64,000 nt of DNA from Caccoplasma_A sp045587545 (GCA_045587545.1 JAZNCN010000020.1:1-64000); one strand, 5' to 3'. Counted from the stretch's first letter, positions 7,663-16,396 are shown. Notes: generated by a model not told the origin, from the sequence alone. Made by a program: numbers and translations.

Positions 7663-9006
7663 CTAATATGCTGAAACTGAACCTTGACGTCCTTTAATAC
7701 GTCCTGATTTTAATAGTCCGTCATAGTGATGCATCATCAAATGACTTTCTACTTGTTGCAAGGTATCAAGTACTACTCCAACTAAAATCAATAGTGATGT
7801 TCCTCCGAAGAATTGTGCAAATTCGCTGCTTATTCCTGCTATTTGTGCAAAGGCTGGCATAATTGCTACCAATGCAAGGAACAATGATCCGGGCAATGTG
7901 ATACGTGACATGATTGAGTCAAGATACTCTGCGGTTTTCTTTCCGGGTTTAATTCCTGGAATAAATCCGTTGTTACGTTTCATGTCTTCTGCCATTTGAT
8001 TGGGCTGAATAGTGATTGCTGTATAGAAGTATGTAAATACAATTATCAAGATTGCATATACAAAGTTATACCAGAATCCTGTGTTATCCATAAATGCTCT
8101 TGCAAATGAACTTGACGCATTGTCTGCCGAGAATCCTACTATTGTTATGGGAATGAACATTATTGCTTGAGCAAAGATTATAGGCATTACTCCTGCTGTG
8201 TTTACTTTTAGGGGTATATACTGTCTTGCTCCGCCATATTGTTTGTTTCCGACAATTCGTTTTGCGTATTGTACGGGAACTTTACGTGTTCCTTGTACTA
8301 ATAGGATAGATGCAGCTACCACAAACAATAGGAATACCAACTCTGCAAGGAACATTACCAATCCTCCTGATTTTGTTGCTGCACGGCTGATAAACTCAAT
8401 TCCTAATGCATGAGGAAGTCGTGCTATAATACCTATAAGGATTATGAACGAAATTCCGTTTCCGATACCTTTATCTGTTATACGTTCTCCTAACCACAAC
8501 ACAAACATACTGCCTGCTGCTAATATGATGGTTGATGTTATGATAAACATAAAGTCAGATGGGAATGCTCCTGCTGCCACTCCACCCATTTGTACTTTTA
8601 GGTTTACTAAGTATGAGGGTGCTTGTATTAGAAGAATTACCACTGTCAAATATCGGGTATATTGATTCAATTTGCGACGTCCGCTTTCGCCTTCTCGTTG
8701 CAATTTTTGGAAATACGGTATTGCCATTCCCAAAAGTTGAATCACGATAGATGCCGAGATATAGGGCATGATTCCTAATGCAAATATTGATGCATTTGAG
8801 AATGCTCCTCCTGAGAACATATCTAATAGAGCCATCAATCCTCCGCGAGTTTGATTTTGCAACTCTGATAGGTATTGAGGGTCTATACCAGGGAGTACCA
8901 CGTATGATCCTACGCGGTACACCATGATTAGCAATATGGTTGTCAGAATTCTATATCTTAGATCTTCTATCTTCCAAATGTTTTTTACTGTCTCTATCGC
9001 TCTCAT
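7663..9006 (-). CDS. secY: Preprotein translocase subunit SecY
   Basis: 447 residues, with ten predicted membrane segments. Family landmarks: LRYRILTTILLIMVYRVGSY at the start, SGGAFSNASIFALGIMPYIS around the plug and second segment, RKLNQYTRYLTV, GITDKGIGNGISFIILIGI-type (here ERITDKGIGNGISFIILIGI), and the cytosolic loop GFIPGIKPGKKTAEYLD. It forms the inner-membrane protein-conducting channel. It starts 5 bases after rplO, the conserved spc-operon neighbour. Confidence 0.98.
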   Translation of the reverse strand: MRAIETVKNIWKIEDLRYRILTTILLIMVYRVGSYVVLPGIDPQYLSELQNQTRGGLMALLDMFSGGAFSNASIFALGIMPYISASIVIQLLGMAIPYFQKLQREGESGRRKLNQYTRYLTVVILLIQAPSYLVNLKVQMGGVAAGAFPSDFMFIITSTIILAAGSMFVLWLGERITDKGIGNGISFIILIGIIARLPHALGIEFISRAATKSGGLVMFLAELVFLLFVVAASILLVQGTRKVPVQYAKRIVGNKQYGGARQYIPLKVNTAGVMPIIFAQAIMFIPITIVGFSADNASSSFARAFMDNTGFWYNFVYAILIIVFTYFYTAITIQPNQMAEDMKRNNGFIPGIKPGKKTAEYLDSIMSRITLPGSLFLALVAIMPAFAQIAGISSEFAQFFGGTSLLILVGVVLDTLQQVESHLMMHHYDGLLKSGRIKGRQGSVSAY

Positions 9007-9011
9007 ATCAA

Positions 9012-9458
9012 TTAGAGTTTAACGATTGTTCCACCTACAGCTGTGATTGCTGCTTCGGCTGATTTTGAGAATGCATTTGCTGATACCTCAAGTTTTGCTG
9101 CGATTGATCCGCCACCAAGGACTTTCACCAATTGATTCTTTCCTACAAATCCTGCTTCTACCAAAGTATTTATATCAATTTTCTCTAATCCTTTTGCTTC
9201 TGCTAATGCTTGTAAAGTTGATAAATTGATTGCTTTATACTCAACATGGTTAGGATTTTTAAATCCAAATTTGGGCAAACGACGTTGAAGAGGCATTTGT
9301 CCTCCTTCGAAACCAAGCTTTCTACTGTATCCTGAGCGTTGTTTTGCTCCTTTGTGTCCTCTTGTTGAAGTTCCTCCCATTCCTGAACCGGGTCCGCGAC
9401 CTATTCTTTTACGGCTCTTGGTTGATCCTGCAGCAGGTTTTAAATTACTTAAATTCAT
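9012..9458 (-). CDS. rplO: 50S ribosomal protein L15
   Basis: 148 residues from the ATG at 9456-9458 (MNLSNLKPAAGSTKSRKRIG), the family's conserved start; an upstream in-frame ATG would add 13 atypical residues. Glycine- and arginine-rich N-terminal extension (GRGPGSGMGGTSTRGHKGAK) that threads into 23S rRNA, then the globular uL15 domain. It lies between rpmD and secY. Confidence 0.97.
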   Translation of the reverse strand: MNLSNLKPAAGSTKSRKRIGRGPGSGMGGTSTRGHKGAKQRSGYSRKLGFEGGQMPLQRRLPKFGFKNPNHVEYKAINLSTLQALAEAKGLEKIDINTLVEAGFVGKNQLVKVLGGGSIAAKLEVSANAFSKSAEAAITAVGGTIVKL

Positions 9459-9489
9459 ATCTTTAATTTTTTCTTGTTCAAAAAACAAA

Positions 9490-9663
9490 TTATTCAACTA
9501 CTACCAAGTGTTTTACCTTATCTACCATTCCTAATATTTGGGGAGTGGCATTGTGCTCAACTGTCTGGTTTAGTTTACGCAATCCTAAAGCTTCAAGGGT
9601 TTTCTTTTGGACAGCGGGACATTTGATTTTGCTCTTTACTTGTGTGATTTTAATTGTCTTCAT
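9490..9663 (-). CDS. rpmD: 50S ribosomal protein L30
   Basis: 57 residues read from the minus strand: MKTIKITQVKSKIKCPAVQK followed by a region containing TLEALGLRKLNQTVEHN and a C-terminus LVVVE. Length and the 'LGLRKLNQTVEH' helix-strand are typical uL30. It sits between rpsE (15-base spacer) and rplO (31-base spacer). A purine-rich AAAGGA lies about 9 bases before the start codon. Confidence 0.96.
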   Translation of the reverse strand: MKTIKITQVKSKIKCPAVQKKTLEALGLRKLNQTVEHNATPQILGMVDKVKHLVVVE

Positions 9664-9678
9664 CTCTCTGTTCCTTTA

Positions 9679-10197
9679 TTAACCTTTAAATACTTTTTCT
9701 ACTGATACTCCACGATTAGTTGCTACCATTGCTGCATCGCGCAACTCTGCTAATGCTACAAATGTTGCTTTTACTAAGTTGTGAGCATTTGATGAGCCTT
9801 TTGATTTTGCAAGTACGTCTGTTACTCCTACGCTCTCAAGTACGGCACGCATCGCACCTCCTGCCTTAACTCCTGTACCGTGTGATGCAGGTTTGATAAG
9901 AACTTGTGCTCCACCGAACTTAGCAAATTGCTCGTGAGGTATTGTCCCTTTATATACGGGAACTTTTATGAGGTTTTTCTTTGCTGCCTCTACTCCTTTT
10001 GCAATAGCAGCGGTTACCTCGCTGGCTTTACCCAAACCGTAACCTACGATTCCTTTTCCGTCTCCTACTACTACTATGGCTGAGAAGCTGAATGTACGAC
10101 CTCCCTTAGTAACCTTGGTTACACGGTTGATGTGTACCAATCTGTCTTTTAATTCCAAGTCGTTAGTTGACTTTACTCTGTTATATTTTACTGCCAT
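9679..10197 (-). CDS. rpsE: 30S ribosomal protein S5
   Basis: 172 residues. Double-stranded-RNA-binding-like N-domain (LVHINRVTKVTKGGRTFSFS, VGDGKGIVGYGLGKASEVTA) and the C-domain (PASHGTGVKAGGAMRAVLES, VGVTDVLAKSKGSSNAHNLV). It contributes to decoding fidelity and the mRNA entry channel. 6 bases after rplR. Confidence 0.98.
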   Translation of the reverse strand: MAVKYNRVKSTNDLELKDRLVHINRVTKVTKGGRTFSFSAIVVVGDGKGIVGYGLGKASEVTAAIAKGVEAAKKNLIKVPVYKGTIPHEQFAKFGGAQVLIKPASHGTGVKAGGAMRAVLESVGVTDVLAKSKGSSNAHNLVKATFVALAELRDAAMVATNRGVSVEKVFKG

Positions 10198-10203
10198 TGT
10201 CGT

Positions 10204-10545
10204 TTAAAATTTAAGTCCACCCTTACGAGCTGCTTCTGCAAGCTCTTTAACTCGGCCATGATAGAGGTAACCGTTACGGTCGAATACTACTGATGTGATT
10301 CCTGCCTCTTGAGCCTTTTTTGCTATTATCTCTCCTACTTGAGCTGCTGCTGCTTTGTTATCTCCGTCAGCAAGTGATTTTGATGATGCTGATACCAAAG
10401 TTTTGCCTGCTAAGTCGTCTATGATTTGTACGTAGATTTGCTTGTTGCTTCTAAATACTGTCATACGAGGAGTTTCTGCTGTTCCTGATATTTTACCACG
10501 TATGCGGGTTTTAATCTTTATTCTTCTTTCTATTTTAGTTATCAT
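10204..10545 (-). CDS. rplR: 50S ribosomal protein L18
   Basis: 113 residues. Basic N-terminus (ERRIKIKTRIRGKISGTAET) and the uL18 core (RMTVFRSNKQIYVQIIDDLA; VVFDRNGYLYHGRVKELAEA; ARKGGLKF end). It binds 5S rRNA with L5. An AAAAGG stretch lies about 8 bases before the start. It lies between rplF and rpsE. Confidence 0.98.
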   Translation of the reverse strand: MITKIERRIKIKTRIRGKISGTAETPRMTVFRSNKQIYVQIIDDLAGKTLVSASSKSLADGDNKAAAAQVGEIIAKKAQEAGITSVVFDRNGYLYHGRVKELAEAARKGGLKF

Positions 10546-10567
10546 GATATTTACCTTTTAACGTGAA

Positions 10568-11122
10568 TTACTTAGCACCAGCCGATTTACCTGATTTTCT
10601 GCGAATATACTCGCCAACAAACTTGATACCTTTACCTTTGTATGGCTCAGGTTTACGGAATGTGCGAATTTTTGCACATATAAGTCCTAACAACTCTTTG
10701 TCGCAAGACTCCATCAAGATAAGAGGGTTTTTATTTCTCTCACTCTTAGTCTCAAGTTTAACCTCTTTGGGCAATTTTACATATATATCGTGTGAGAAAC
10801 CTAAAGACAATTTCAATACTTGACCATTGTTCTCTGCGCGGTATCCTACACCTACCAATTCCAACTCTTTTTTATATCCTTCTGACACACCTACAACCAT
10901 ATTGTTGATTAGTGCGCGATATAATCCGTGCAATGAACGTGATGATTTTGTATCATCGGGACGTGTTACTACTACTTGACCTCCTTCTACGTTTACTGCT
11001 ATTCCTCCGGTAATGGTTTGTGTCATCTCCCCTTTAGGACCTTTTACCGAAACTTCGTTATCTTTTACTGTTACTGTTACGCCTGCGGGGATAGCGATAG
11101 GCAATTTTCCAATTCTTGACAT
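10568..11122 (-). CDS. rplF: 50S ribosomal protein L6
   Basis: 184 residues with the two repeated uL6 domains; the conserved MSRIGKLPIAIPAGVTV start and the C-terminal PEPYKGKGIKFVGEYIRRK segment that lies near the sarcin-ricin loop. Its start is preceded by a perfect AGGAGG (complement of 11129-11134) with a 6-base gap, a strong Shine-Dalgarno site that is uncommon in Bacteroidota. 17 bases after rpsH. Confidence 0.98.
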   Translation of the reverse strand: MSRIGKLPIAIPAGVTVTVKDNEVSVKGPKGEMTQTITGGIAVNVEGGQVVVTRPDDTKSSRSLHGLYRALINNMVVGVSEGYKKELELVGVGYRAENNGQVLKLSLGFSHDIYVKLPKEVKLETKSERNKNPLILMESCDKELLGLICAKIRTFRKPEPYKGKGIKFVGEYIRRKSGKSAGAK

Positions 11123-11134
11123 AATTTACCTCCT
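11123..11134 (-). promoter_or_regulatory. Perfect Shine-Dalgarno site of rplF
   Basis: AGGAGG on the minus strand (11129-11134), six bases before the rplF ATG. Most genes in this window have only A-rich leaders, as expected for the phylum, so this site stands out. Confidence 0.8.
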
Positions 11135-11139
11135 ATTCA

Positions 11140-11535
11140 TTAATAAACGTAACACAACACTTCGCCTCCTACATTAAGAGTACGTGCCTCTTTGTCGGTC
11201 ATTACTCCTTTTGAAGTAGATATAATTGCTATACCTAAACCATTCAAAACACGTGGCAACTCTTTGTGTCCGGCATATTTACGCAAACCGGGAGAAGATA
11301 CTCTCTCCAACTTCTTGATTGCATTCACTTTATTTACAGGATCGTATTTCAAGGCTATTTTGATTGTTCCTTGAGGACCCTCCTCTACAAACTTATAGTT
11401 AAGTATGTAACCTTTGTCAAAAAGGATTTTTGTGATCTCTTTTTTAAGGTTTGATGCAGGAACCTCAACTACGTTGTGTTGAGCTTTTATTGCATTTCTT
11501 AACCTTGTAAGATAATCTGCTATTGGATCTGTCAT
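11140..11535 (-). CDS. rpsH: 30S ribosomal protein S8
   Basis: 131 residues. uS8 landmarks: MTDPIADYLTRLRNAIKAQH at the start, then RVLNGLGIAIISTSKGVMTD and the end EARTLNVGGEVLCYVY. It binds the central domain of 16S rRNA and is the classical spc-operon translational repressor in E. coli; whether it acts so here cannot be told. The 74-base gap to rpsN upstream holds a small TTCGG/CCGAA hairpin (near 11559-11573). Confidence 0.98.
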   Translation of the reverse strand: MTDPIADYLTRLRNAIKAQHNVVEVPASNLKKEITKILFDKGYILNYKFVEEGPQGTIKIALKYDPVNKVNAIKKLERVSSPGLRKYAGHKELPRVLNGLGIAIISTSKGVMTDKEARTLNVGGEVLCYVY

Positions 11536-11609
11536 ATTAAATAAATTTTAAATTGATTCGGACTACCCGAACAATATTTAACTCACTCTTTTTTGTTGAC
11601 TGCAAGTTT

Positions 11610-11879
11610 CTACCAACTTGCTTTTTTTACTCCGGGAATTAATCCTTGTGATGCCATTTCACGGAATTGAATACGTGAAATACCGAATTGACGCATATAT
11701 CCTTTAGGACGTCCTGTCAATTTGCAACGGTTGTGTAATCTTACACTTGAGGCATTACGAGGGATTAATTGAAGTGCTTCGTAGTTGCCCTCTGCTTTAA
11801 GTTGTGCTTTTTTTGCAGCATATTTTGCAACTAATTTAGCTCTTTTTACCTCGCGAGCTTTCATTGATTCTTTTGCCAT
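11610..11879 (-). CDS. rpsN: 30S ribosomal protein S14 (zinc-free form)
   Basis: 89 residues: the long, cysteine-poor uS14 type without CxxC pairs. Landmarks: MAKESMKAREVKRAKLVAKY, LHNRCKLTGRPKGYMRQFGI and the conserved end GLIPGVKKASW. It is part of the 30S head. It lies 3 bases after rplE. Confidence 0.98.
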   Translation of the reverse strand: MAKESMKAREVKRAKLVAKYAAKKAQLKAEGNYEALQLIPRNASSVRLHNRCKLTGRPKGYMRQFGISRIQFREMASQGLIPGVKKASW

Positions 11880-11882
11880 ATC

Positions 11883-12434
11883 TTAGCTCTTTTTGATGTT
11901 TTTAAAAGGTAAACCAAACTCTTTTAGTAATGCGTAACCCTCTTCGTCTGTGTTTGCACTTGTAACGAAAGTGATGTTCATTCCATTGATTTTATTGATT
12001 GAATCAATGTTTATCTCGGGGAAGATAATTTGCTCTTGTATTCCAAGAGTATAGTTACCTCTTCCGTCTAGTTTGCTTTCGATACCTTTGAAGTCGCGGA
12101 TACGGGGTAATGCCACGCGTACCAAACGCTCAAGGAACTCATACATTTTTTCACGACGCAAGGTTACTGAAACACCGATAGGCATTTTTTTGCGTAACTT
12201 GAAGTTTGATATGTCCTTGCGTGAGAGTGTTGCTACAGCTTGTTGTCCTGCAATTGCTGTTAGCTCTGCCAACGCTGTGTCGATGATTTTTTTGTCTTGA
12301 GTTGCATCTCCTAAACCTTGATTAAGAACAATTTTTTTCAAAACTGGAACTTGCATCACTGTTGTGTAGCCAAACTCTTTCATCAAAGCGGGGACGATTC
12401 TCTCTTTGTAATCTTTTTTGAGATTTGCTGCCAT
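11883..12434 (-). CDS. rplE: 50S ribosomal protein L5
   Basis: 183 residues. uL5 landmarks: PVLKKIVLNQGLGDATQDKK, LRKKMPIGVSVTLRREKMYE, LPRIRDFKGIESKLDGRGNY. It binds 5S rRNA and forms a bridge to S13. Its ATG overlaps the rplX stop as TAATG (12432-12436), and an AGGAGAGGAG stretch inside the rplX end lies about 9 bases ahead, so translation is probably coupled to rplX. Confidence 0.98.
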   Translation of the reverse strand: MAANLKKDYKERIVPALMKEFGYTTVMQVPVLKKIVLNQGLGDATQDKKIIDTALAELTAIAGQQAVATLSRKDISNFKLRKKMPIGVSVTLRREKMYEFLERLVRVALPRIRDFKGIESKLDGRGNYTLGIQEQIIFPEINIDSINKINGMNITFVTSANTDEEGYALLKEFGLPFKNIKKS

Positions 12435-12754
12435 TATTTAATCTCCTCTCCTGATTTTTTAGAATAACGTACTAATTTGCCCTCTTCATTCATTTTACGA
12501 CCTATACGTGTAGGAGTTTTTGTTTTTGGATCCAACACATTAAGGTTTGATAGATGAATAGGAGCCTCTTTCTTTACAATGCCGCCTTGGGGAGCTTTTG
12601 CATTGGGTTTGGTGTGCTTTGACACCATATTTACACCCTCTACGATTGCTTTGTTGTCTTTTACAAGAACTTTAAGCACACGTCCGGTTTTTCCCTTATC
12701 TTCTCCGGCGTTTACGTAAACGGTATCTCCTTTTTTTATGTGTAACTTACTCAT
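12434..12754 (-). CDS. rplX: 50S ribosomal protein L24
   Basis: 106 residues. KOW motif at the N-terminus (KGDTVYVNAGEDKGKTGRVL), then VEGVNMVSKHTKPNAKAPQG. It is an assembly-initiator protein at the exit tunnel. It lies 20 bases after rplN, and its stop codon overlaps the rplE start by one base. Confidence 0.98.
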   Translation of the reverse strand: MSKLHIKKGDTVYVNAGEDKGKTGRVLKVLVKDNKAIVEGVNMVSKHTKPNAKAPQGGIVKKEAPIHLSNLNVLDPKTKTPTRIGRKMNEEGKLVRYSKKSGEEIK

Positions 12755-12774
12755 TAATCTACTTTTTTATGCTA

Positions 12775-13140
12775 TTAAAGTACTTCGGGTGCAAGCGAAA
12801 CTATTTTCATGTTTGTTGCACGCAATTCGCGAGCAACCGGACCGAATATACGGCTTCCTCTGATTTCGCCAGCTCCATTTAATAATACACATGCGTTGTC
12901 GTCGAAACGAATGTACGAACCGTCTGCACGACGTATCTCTTTTTTAGTACGTACGACAACAGCTTTTGACACTGCACCTTTTTTCATATCACTTGAAGGA
13001 ACCACGCCTTTTACAGCTACAACGATGATATCGCCTACGCTTGCATAGCGTCTTCCGGTTCCACCAAGTACACGGATACAAAGTGCCTCTTTTGCGCCAC
13101 TGTTATCAGCGACTGTAAGTCTTGACTCTTGTTGTATCAT
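12775..13140 (-). CDS. rplN: 50S ribosomal protein L14
   Basis: 121 residues, near the family's 122. Starts MIQQESRLTVADNSGAKEAL and carries the uL14 signature GTGRRYASVGDIIVVAVKGV, with FGPVARELRATNMKIVSLAP at the end. It lies at the subunit interface. 2 bases after rpsQ. Confidence 0.98.
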   Translation of the reverse strand: MIQQESRLTVADNSGAKEALCIRVLGGTGRRYASVGDIIVVAVKGVVPSSDMKKGAVSKAVVVRTKKEIRRADGSYIRFDDNACVLLNGAGEIRGSRIFGPVARELRATNMKIVSLAPEVL

Positions 13141-13142
13141 AA

Positions 13143-13400
13143 TTATTTAGCTTTTTCAACGATTTCAACTACTCTCCATCTCTTCATTTTGCTCAAAGGA
13201 CGAGTTTCCATCAATCTAACGGTATCACCAATACCGCACTCGTTTTTCTCATCGTGAGCATGGTATTTTTTCGTTTTGTTTACGAATTTACCATAAATGG
13301 GGTGTTTCTCTTTCCATTTTACCGCAACTGTAATGGTTTTGTCCATTTTATTGCTGGTAACTACCCCTACTCTCTCTTTTCTAAAGTTTCTAGTTTCCAT
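13143..13400 (-). CDS. rpsQ: 30S ribosomal protein S17
   Basis: 85 residues, OB-fold. Landmarks: RKERVGVVTSNKMDKTITVA, the HPIYGKFVNKTKKYHAHDEK loop and RLMETRPLSKMKRWRVVEIV. It binds helix 11 and early 16S rRNA. 13 bases after rpmC and 2 before rplN. Confidence 0.98.
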   Translation of the reverse strand: METRNFRKERVGVVTSNKMDKTITVAVKWKEKHPIYGKFVNKTKKYHAHDEKNECGIGDTVRLMETRPLSKMKRWRVVEIVEKAK

Positions 13401-13413
13401 TAGGCGTTATTGA

Positions 13414-13608
13414 TTAAGCGTTTAGATCTCTTTGATTTAACTCACCCTTCATACGCGCTATTTCACGACGCAATTGTTTGATTTGCGAAGGATTGTCGAG
13501 AGGAGAGATACTGTGATTGATAACTAAACGGTTAAGAGCTACTTCTTGTGCTTCGATTCTCTCAACCAACTCCTTTGTAGGAAGTTCACGAATTTCTGCT
13601 ATCTTCAT
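13414..13608 (-). CDS. rpmC: 50S ribosomal protein L29
   Basis: 64 residues, two long helices: MKIAEIRELPTKELVERIEA and SQIKQLRREIARMKGELNQR. It lies near the tunnel exit where trigger factor and SRP dock. Its start is preceded by a perfect AAGGAGG (complement of 13616-13622), seven bases upstream, which overlaps the end of rplP. Confidence 0.98.
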   Translation of the reverse strand: MKIAEIRELPTKELVERIEAQEVALNRLVINHSISPLDNPSQIKQLRREIARMKGELNQRDLNA

Positions 13609-13622
13609 ATCTTATCCTCCTT
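13609..13622 (-). promoter_or_regulatory. Perfect Shine-Dalgarno site of rpmC
   Basis: AAGGAGG on the minus strand (13616-13622), seven bases before the rpmC ATG, abutting the rplP stop codon. Confidence 0.8.
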
Positions 13623-14052
13623 ATGCGTTTTGAGTTTCGTCGTAATCACGACGGATTATTAATTTAGTGGTAACAGGAAGTTTTTGTGCTCCTAAGCGCA
13701 ATGCTTCTTTTGCCACCTCTAAAGATACGCCATCTATCTCTATAAGGATTCTTCCCGGTGTTACGGGTGCTACAAATCCTTCGGGTGAACCTTTACCTTT
13801 ACCCATACGTACTTCGGCAGGCTTTTTGGTAATTGGTTTGTCAGGGAAAATTCTAATCCAAACTTGTCCTTGACGTTGCATATAACGGGTAACGGCGATA
13901 CGGGCAGCCTCAATTTGACGGCCTGTAATCCATTTAGATTGCAAACATTTTATACCAAAAGAGCCGAATGCCAACTCGTTGCCGCGTTGAGCCACACCTT
14001 TCATGCGACCTTTTTGCTGCCTTCTGAATTTAGTTTTTCTAGGTTGTAACAT
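13621..14052 (-). CDS. rplP: 50S ribosomal protein L16
   Basis: 143 residues. uL16 landmarks: MLQPRKTKFRRQQKGRMKGV, the GNELAFGSFGIKCLQSKWIT segment and GKGKGSPEGFVAPVTPGRIL (the loop near the peptidyl-transferase and A-site tRNA). Followed 12 bases later by rpmC. Confidence 0.98.
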   Translation of the reverse strand: MLQPRKTKFRRQQKGRMKGVAQRGNELAFGSFGIKCLQSKWITGRQIEAARIAVTRYMQRQGQVWIRIFPDKPITKKPAEVRMGKGKGSPEGFVAPVTPGRILIEIDGVSLEVAKEALRLGAQKLPVTTKLIIRRDYDETQNA

Positions 14053-14075
14053 TTTCTGTCAGTTCTTTTCGTTAA

Positions 14076-14810
14076 TTACTTTTTGTTTCTCTTGAAGCCT
14101 TTTTTAGCTCCTTGACCTGCGGCTCCGCCACGAGTCTCTTTTTGTGCTGTAAATGAAGGAGCAAGATCTTTCTTGCCATATACCTCACCACGACAAATCC
14201 AAACTTTGATACCCAACAAACCAACTTTTGTTAGTGCTTCTGCCAATGCGTAATCGATGTCAGCGCGCAAAGTGTGAAGAGGTGTACGTCCCTCTTTGTA
14301 CATCTCTGAACGAGCCATTTCTGCACCATTCAAACGACCTGAGATTTGGATTTTAATTCCCTCTGCTCCGGCACGCATTGTGTTTGATATCGCAGTCTTG
14401 ATTGCACGACGGTAAGCCATCTTTCCTTCAAGCTGACGAGCAATGCTATTAGCAACAATAACGGCGTCAAGTTCCGGTTTCTTTATCTCGTAGATATTGA
14501 TTTGGATATCTTTGTCAGACTTATCGGTAATTTTCTTCAACTCTTCTTTAAGTTTATCTACCTCTTGTCCGCCCTTACCGATAACCATACCGGGACGTGA
14601 TGTGCAAATAGTTATGATTATTAGTTTAAGAGTACGCTCGATTATGATACGAGATACTCCGCTTGCTTTTGAAAGACGGGCATTAAGATATTTACGGATT
14701 TTGCTATCTTCAAATAACTTGTCACCGTACTTATCGCCGCCGTACCAGTTAGAATCCCAGCCTCTGATGATTCCTAAACGGTTGCTTATCGGATTTACTT
14801 TTTGTCCCAT
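14076..14810 (-). CDS. rpsC: 30S ribosomal protein S3
   Basis: 244 residues from the ATG at 14808-14810 (MGQKVNPISNRLGIIRGWDS), the conserved uS3 start; an in-frame ATG 45 bases upstream overlaps rplV and is rejected. KH domain with the GxxG loop at RPGMVIGKGGQEVDKLKEEL, then the C-terminal domain MAYRRAIKTAISNTMRAGAE. It forms the mRNA entry gate. A basic Gly-rich tail (GAAGQGAKKGFKRNKK) follows. Confidence 0.97.
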   Translation of the reverse strand: MGQKVNPISNRLGIIRGWDSNWYGGDKYGDKLFEDSKIRKYLNARLSKASGVSRIIIERTLKLIIITICTSRPGMVIGKGGQEVDKLKEELKKITDKSDKDIQINIYEIKKPELDAVIVANSIARQLEGKMAYRRAIKTAISNTMRAGAEGIKIQISGRLNGAEMARSEMYKEGRTPLHTLRADIDYALAEALTKVGLLGIKVWICRGEVYGKKDLAPSFTAQKETRGGAAGQGAKKGFKRNKK

Positions 14811-14817
14811 CTTATTA

Positions 14818-15228
14818 TTAATCTTGATTTTCGTTTTTACTAATTGTATCAACAAACAAGGTTACGTGGTTTGAACGTTTACGGATTCTGTATCCGCGAC
14901 CTTGTGGTGCCGGACGAAGGCGTTTTAACATAGCAGCTCCATCAACGAAGATCTCTGATATGTAAAGCTCGCCACTCTCGGCTTTGCGCTCGTTTTTCTG
15001 TTCCCAGTTGGCAATTGCAGAACGCAGCAATTTTTCCAATCTTGCCGATGCCTCTTTTGTAGAGAATTTTAGAACGCCAAGTGCTCTGAACACCTCCATT
15101 CCTCTTACCATATCTGCTACTAAACGCATTTTACGGGGAGAGGTAGGTACATTGTTCAGCTTAGCGAAGCTCTTCTCTTTCAAGGCCTCTTTTCTTTTTT
15201 CGGCTGATTCTCTTTTTCTTGCACCCAT
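14818..15228 (-). CDS. rplV: 50S ribosomal protein L22
   Basis: 136 residues. uL22 landmarks: LNNVPTSPRKMRLVADMVRG and the long beta-hairpin reaching the exit tunnel, ending RLRPAPQGRGYRIRKRSNHV. The N-terminus carries a charged extension (MGARKRESAEKRKEALKEKS) longer than in E. coli. 51 bases separate it from rpsS, with only an A-rich leader. Confidence 0.98.
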   Translation of the reverse strand: MGARKRESAEKRKEALKEKSFAKLNNVPTSPRKMRLVADMVRGMEVFRALGVLKFSTKEASARLEKLLRSAIANWEQKNERKAESGELYISEIFVDGAAMLKRLRPAPQGRGYRIRKRSNHVTLFVDTISKNENQD

Positions 15229-15279
15229 GTTATTTTTCTTTTTTTACTTATTAGTTTTAAAAATTCCCAGGGAGGTTAA

Positions 15280-15546
15280 TTACTTCTTGTTACCTCCGTG
15301 ACCACGGAAGATACGTGTAGGAGCAAATTCTCCTAATTTGTGTCCTACCATGTTCTCTGTTACGTATACGGGAATAAACTTATTACCATTGTGAACAGCG
15401 AAAGTGTGTCCTACGAAATCGGGTGAAATCATAGATGCACGCGACCAAGTTTTGATTACCGATTTTTTACCGGTAGCCTCCATTGCGTCAACTTTCTTTT
15501 GAAGTTTCACACTGATAAATGGTCCTTTTTTTAATGAACGACTCAT
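15280..15546 (-). CDS. rpsS: 30S ribosomal protein S19
   Basis: 88 residues. uS19 landmarks: MSRSLKKGPFISVKLQKKVD, IKTWSRASMISPDFVGHTFA, and HKLGEFAPTRIFRGHGGNKK. It is in the 30S head, in bridge B1a contact. 18 bases after rplB. Confidence 0.98.
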   Translation of the reverse strand: MSRSLKKGPFISVKLQKKVDAMEATGKKSVIKTWSRASMISPDFVGHTFAVHNGNKFIPVYVTENMVGHKLGEFAPTRIFRGHGGNKK

Positions 15547-15564
15547 AGTTATAAATTATTCAAA

Positions 15565-16389
15565 TTATTTTTTCCTTCTTTCTATTATATATTGTGAAGA
15601 AGCCTTTTTAGGAGCTCTTGTTTTAAGACCCTTAGCGTAAAGACCCTTACGTGAACGAGGATGTCCTCCTGATGCACGTCCTTCACCTCCACCCATCGGG
15701 TGATCAACGGGGTTCATAACAACACCACGGTTGCGAGGACGACGTCCTAACCAACGCGAACGACCGGCTTTTCCTGATTGCTCAAGTGCGTGGTCTGAGT
15801 TACCTACTGTACCGATGGTTGCTTTACATGCAGAAAGAATCTTGCGTGTCTCACCCGAAGGTAATTTGATAATTGCATATTTTCCTTCTCTCGAAGTCAA
15901 TTGTGCAAATACACCTGCCGAACGTACCAAAGCTGCTCCTTGTCCAGGACGCAACTCAATGTTGTGAATTACTGTTCCGACGGGTATATCAGAAAGGAAC
16001 AAAGCGTTTCCTACCTCAGGAGCTGCTTTTTCACCTGACATAACTGTCATTCCTACTTCAAGACCATTGGGCGCAATTATATAGCGCTTCTCACCATCAA
16101 CATAATAAAGAAGTGCAATACGAGATGAACGGTTAGGATCATACTCAATTGTCTTTACTGTTGCGGGTACACCGTCTTTATTTCTCTTGAAATCGATAAG
16201 TCTGTACTTACGTTTGTGTCCGCCTCCGATATAGCGCATCGTTAGATGTCCTTCGTTGTTGCGTCCACCGGTACTTTTTTTACCGACTACAAGTGATTTT
16301 TCTGGTGCGGTAGCAGTGATTTTATCAAACGCACCAATAATCTTGTGTCTTTGCCCCGGTGTTGTGGGCTTTAATTTACGTACTGCCAT
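15565..16389 (-). CDS. rplB: 50S ribosomal protein L2
   Basis: 274 residues. uL2 landmarks: VGKKSTGGRNNEGHLTMRYI, GGGHKRKYRLIDFKRNKDGV, and the peptidyl-transferase-proximal segment VMNPVDHPMGGGEGRASGGH with its conserved histidines. One of the most conserved subunit-association proteins. 7 bases after rplW. Confidence 0.98.
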   Translation of the reverse strand: MAVRKLKPTTPGQRHKIIGAFDKITATAPEKSLVVGKKSTGGRNNEGHLTMRYIGGGHKRKYRLIDFKRNKDGVPATVKTIEYDPNRSSRIALLYYVDGEKRYIIAPNGLEVGMTVMSGEKAAPEVGNALFLSDIPVGTVIHNIELRPGQGAALVRSAGVFAQLTSREGKYAIIKLPSGETRKILSACKATIGTVGNSDHALEQSGKAGRSRWLGRRPRNRGVVMNPVDHPMGGGEGRASGGHPRSRKGLYAKGLKTRAPKKASSQYIIERRKK

Positions 16390-16396
16390 TGTTTAA

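Noticed and set aside
10563..10823. Plus-strand reading frames opposite ribosomal genes (for example 86 codons here)
   Set aside because: They are antisense shadows of conserved ribosomal genes and have no recognisable product.
14811..14855. Longer N-terminus for S3
   Set aside because: An in-frame ATG at 14855 would overlap rplV and add 15 residues unlike any S3; the conserved MGQKVNP start is used.
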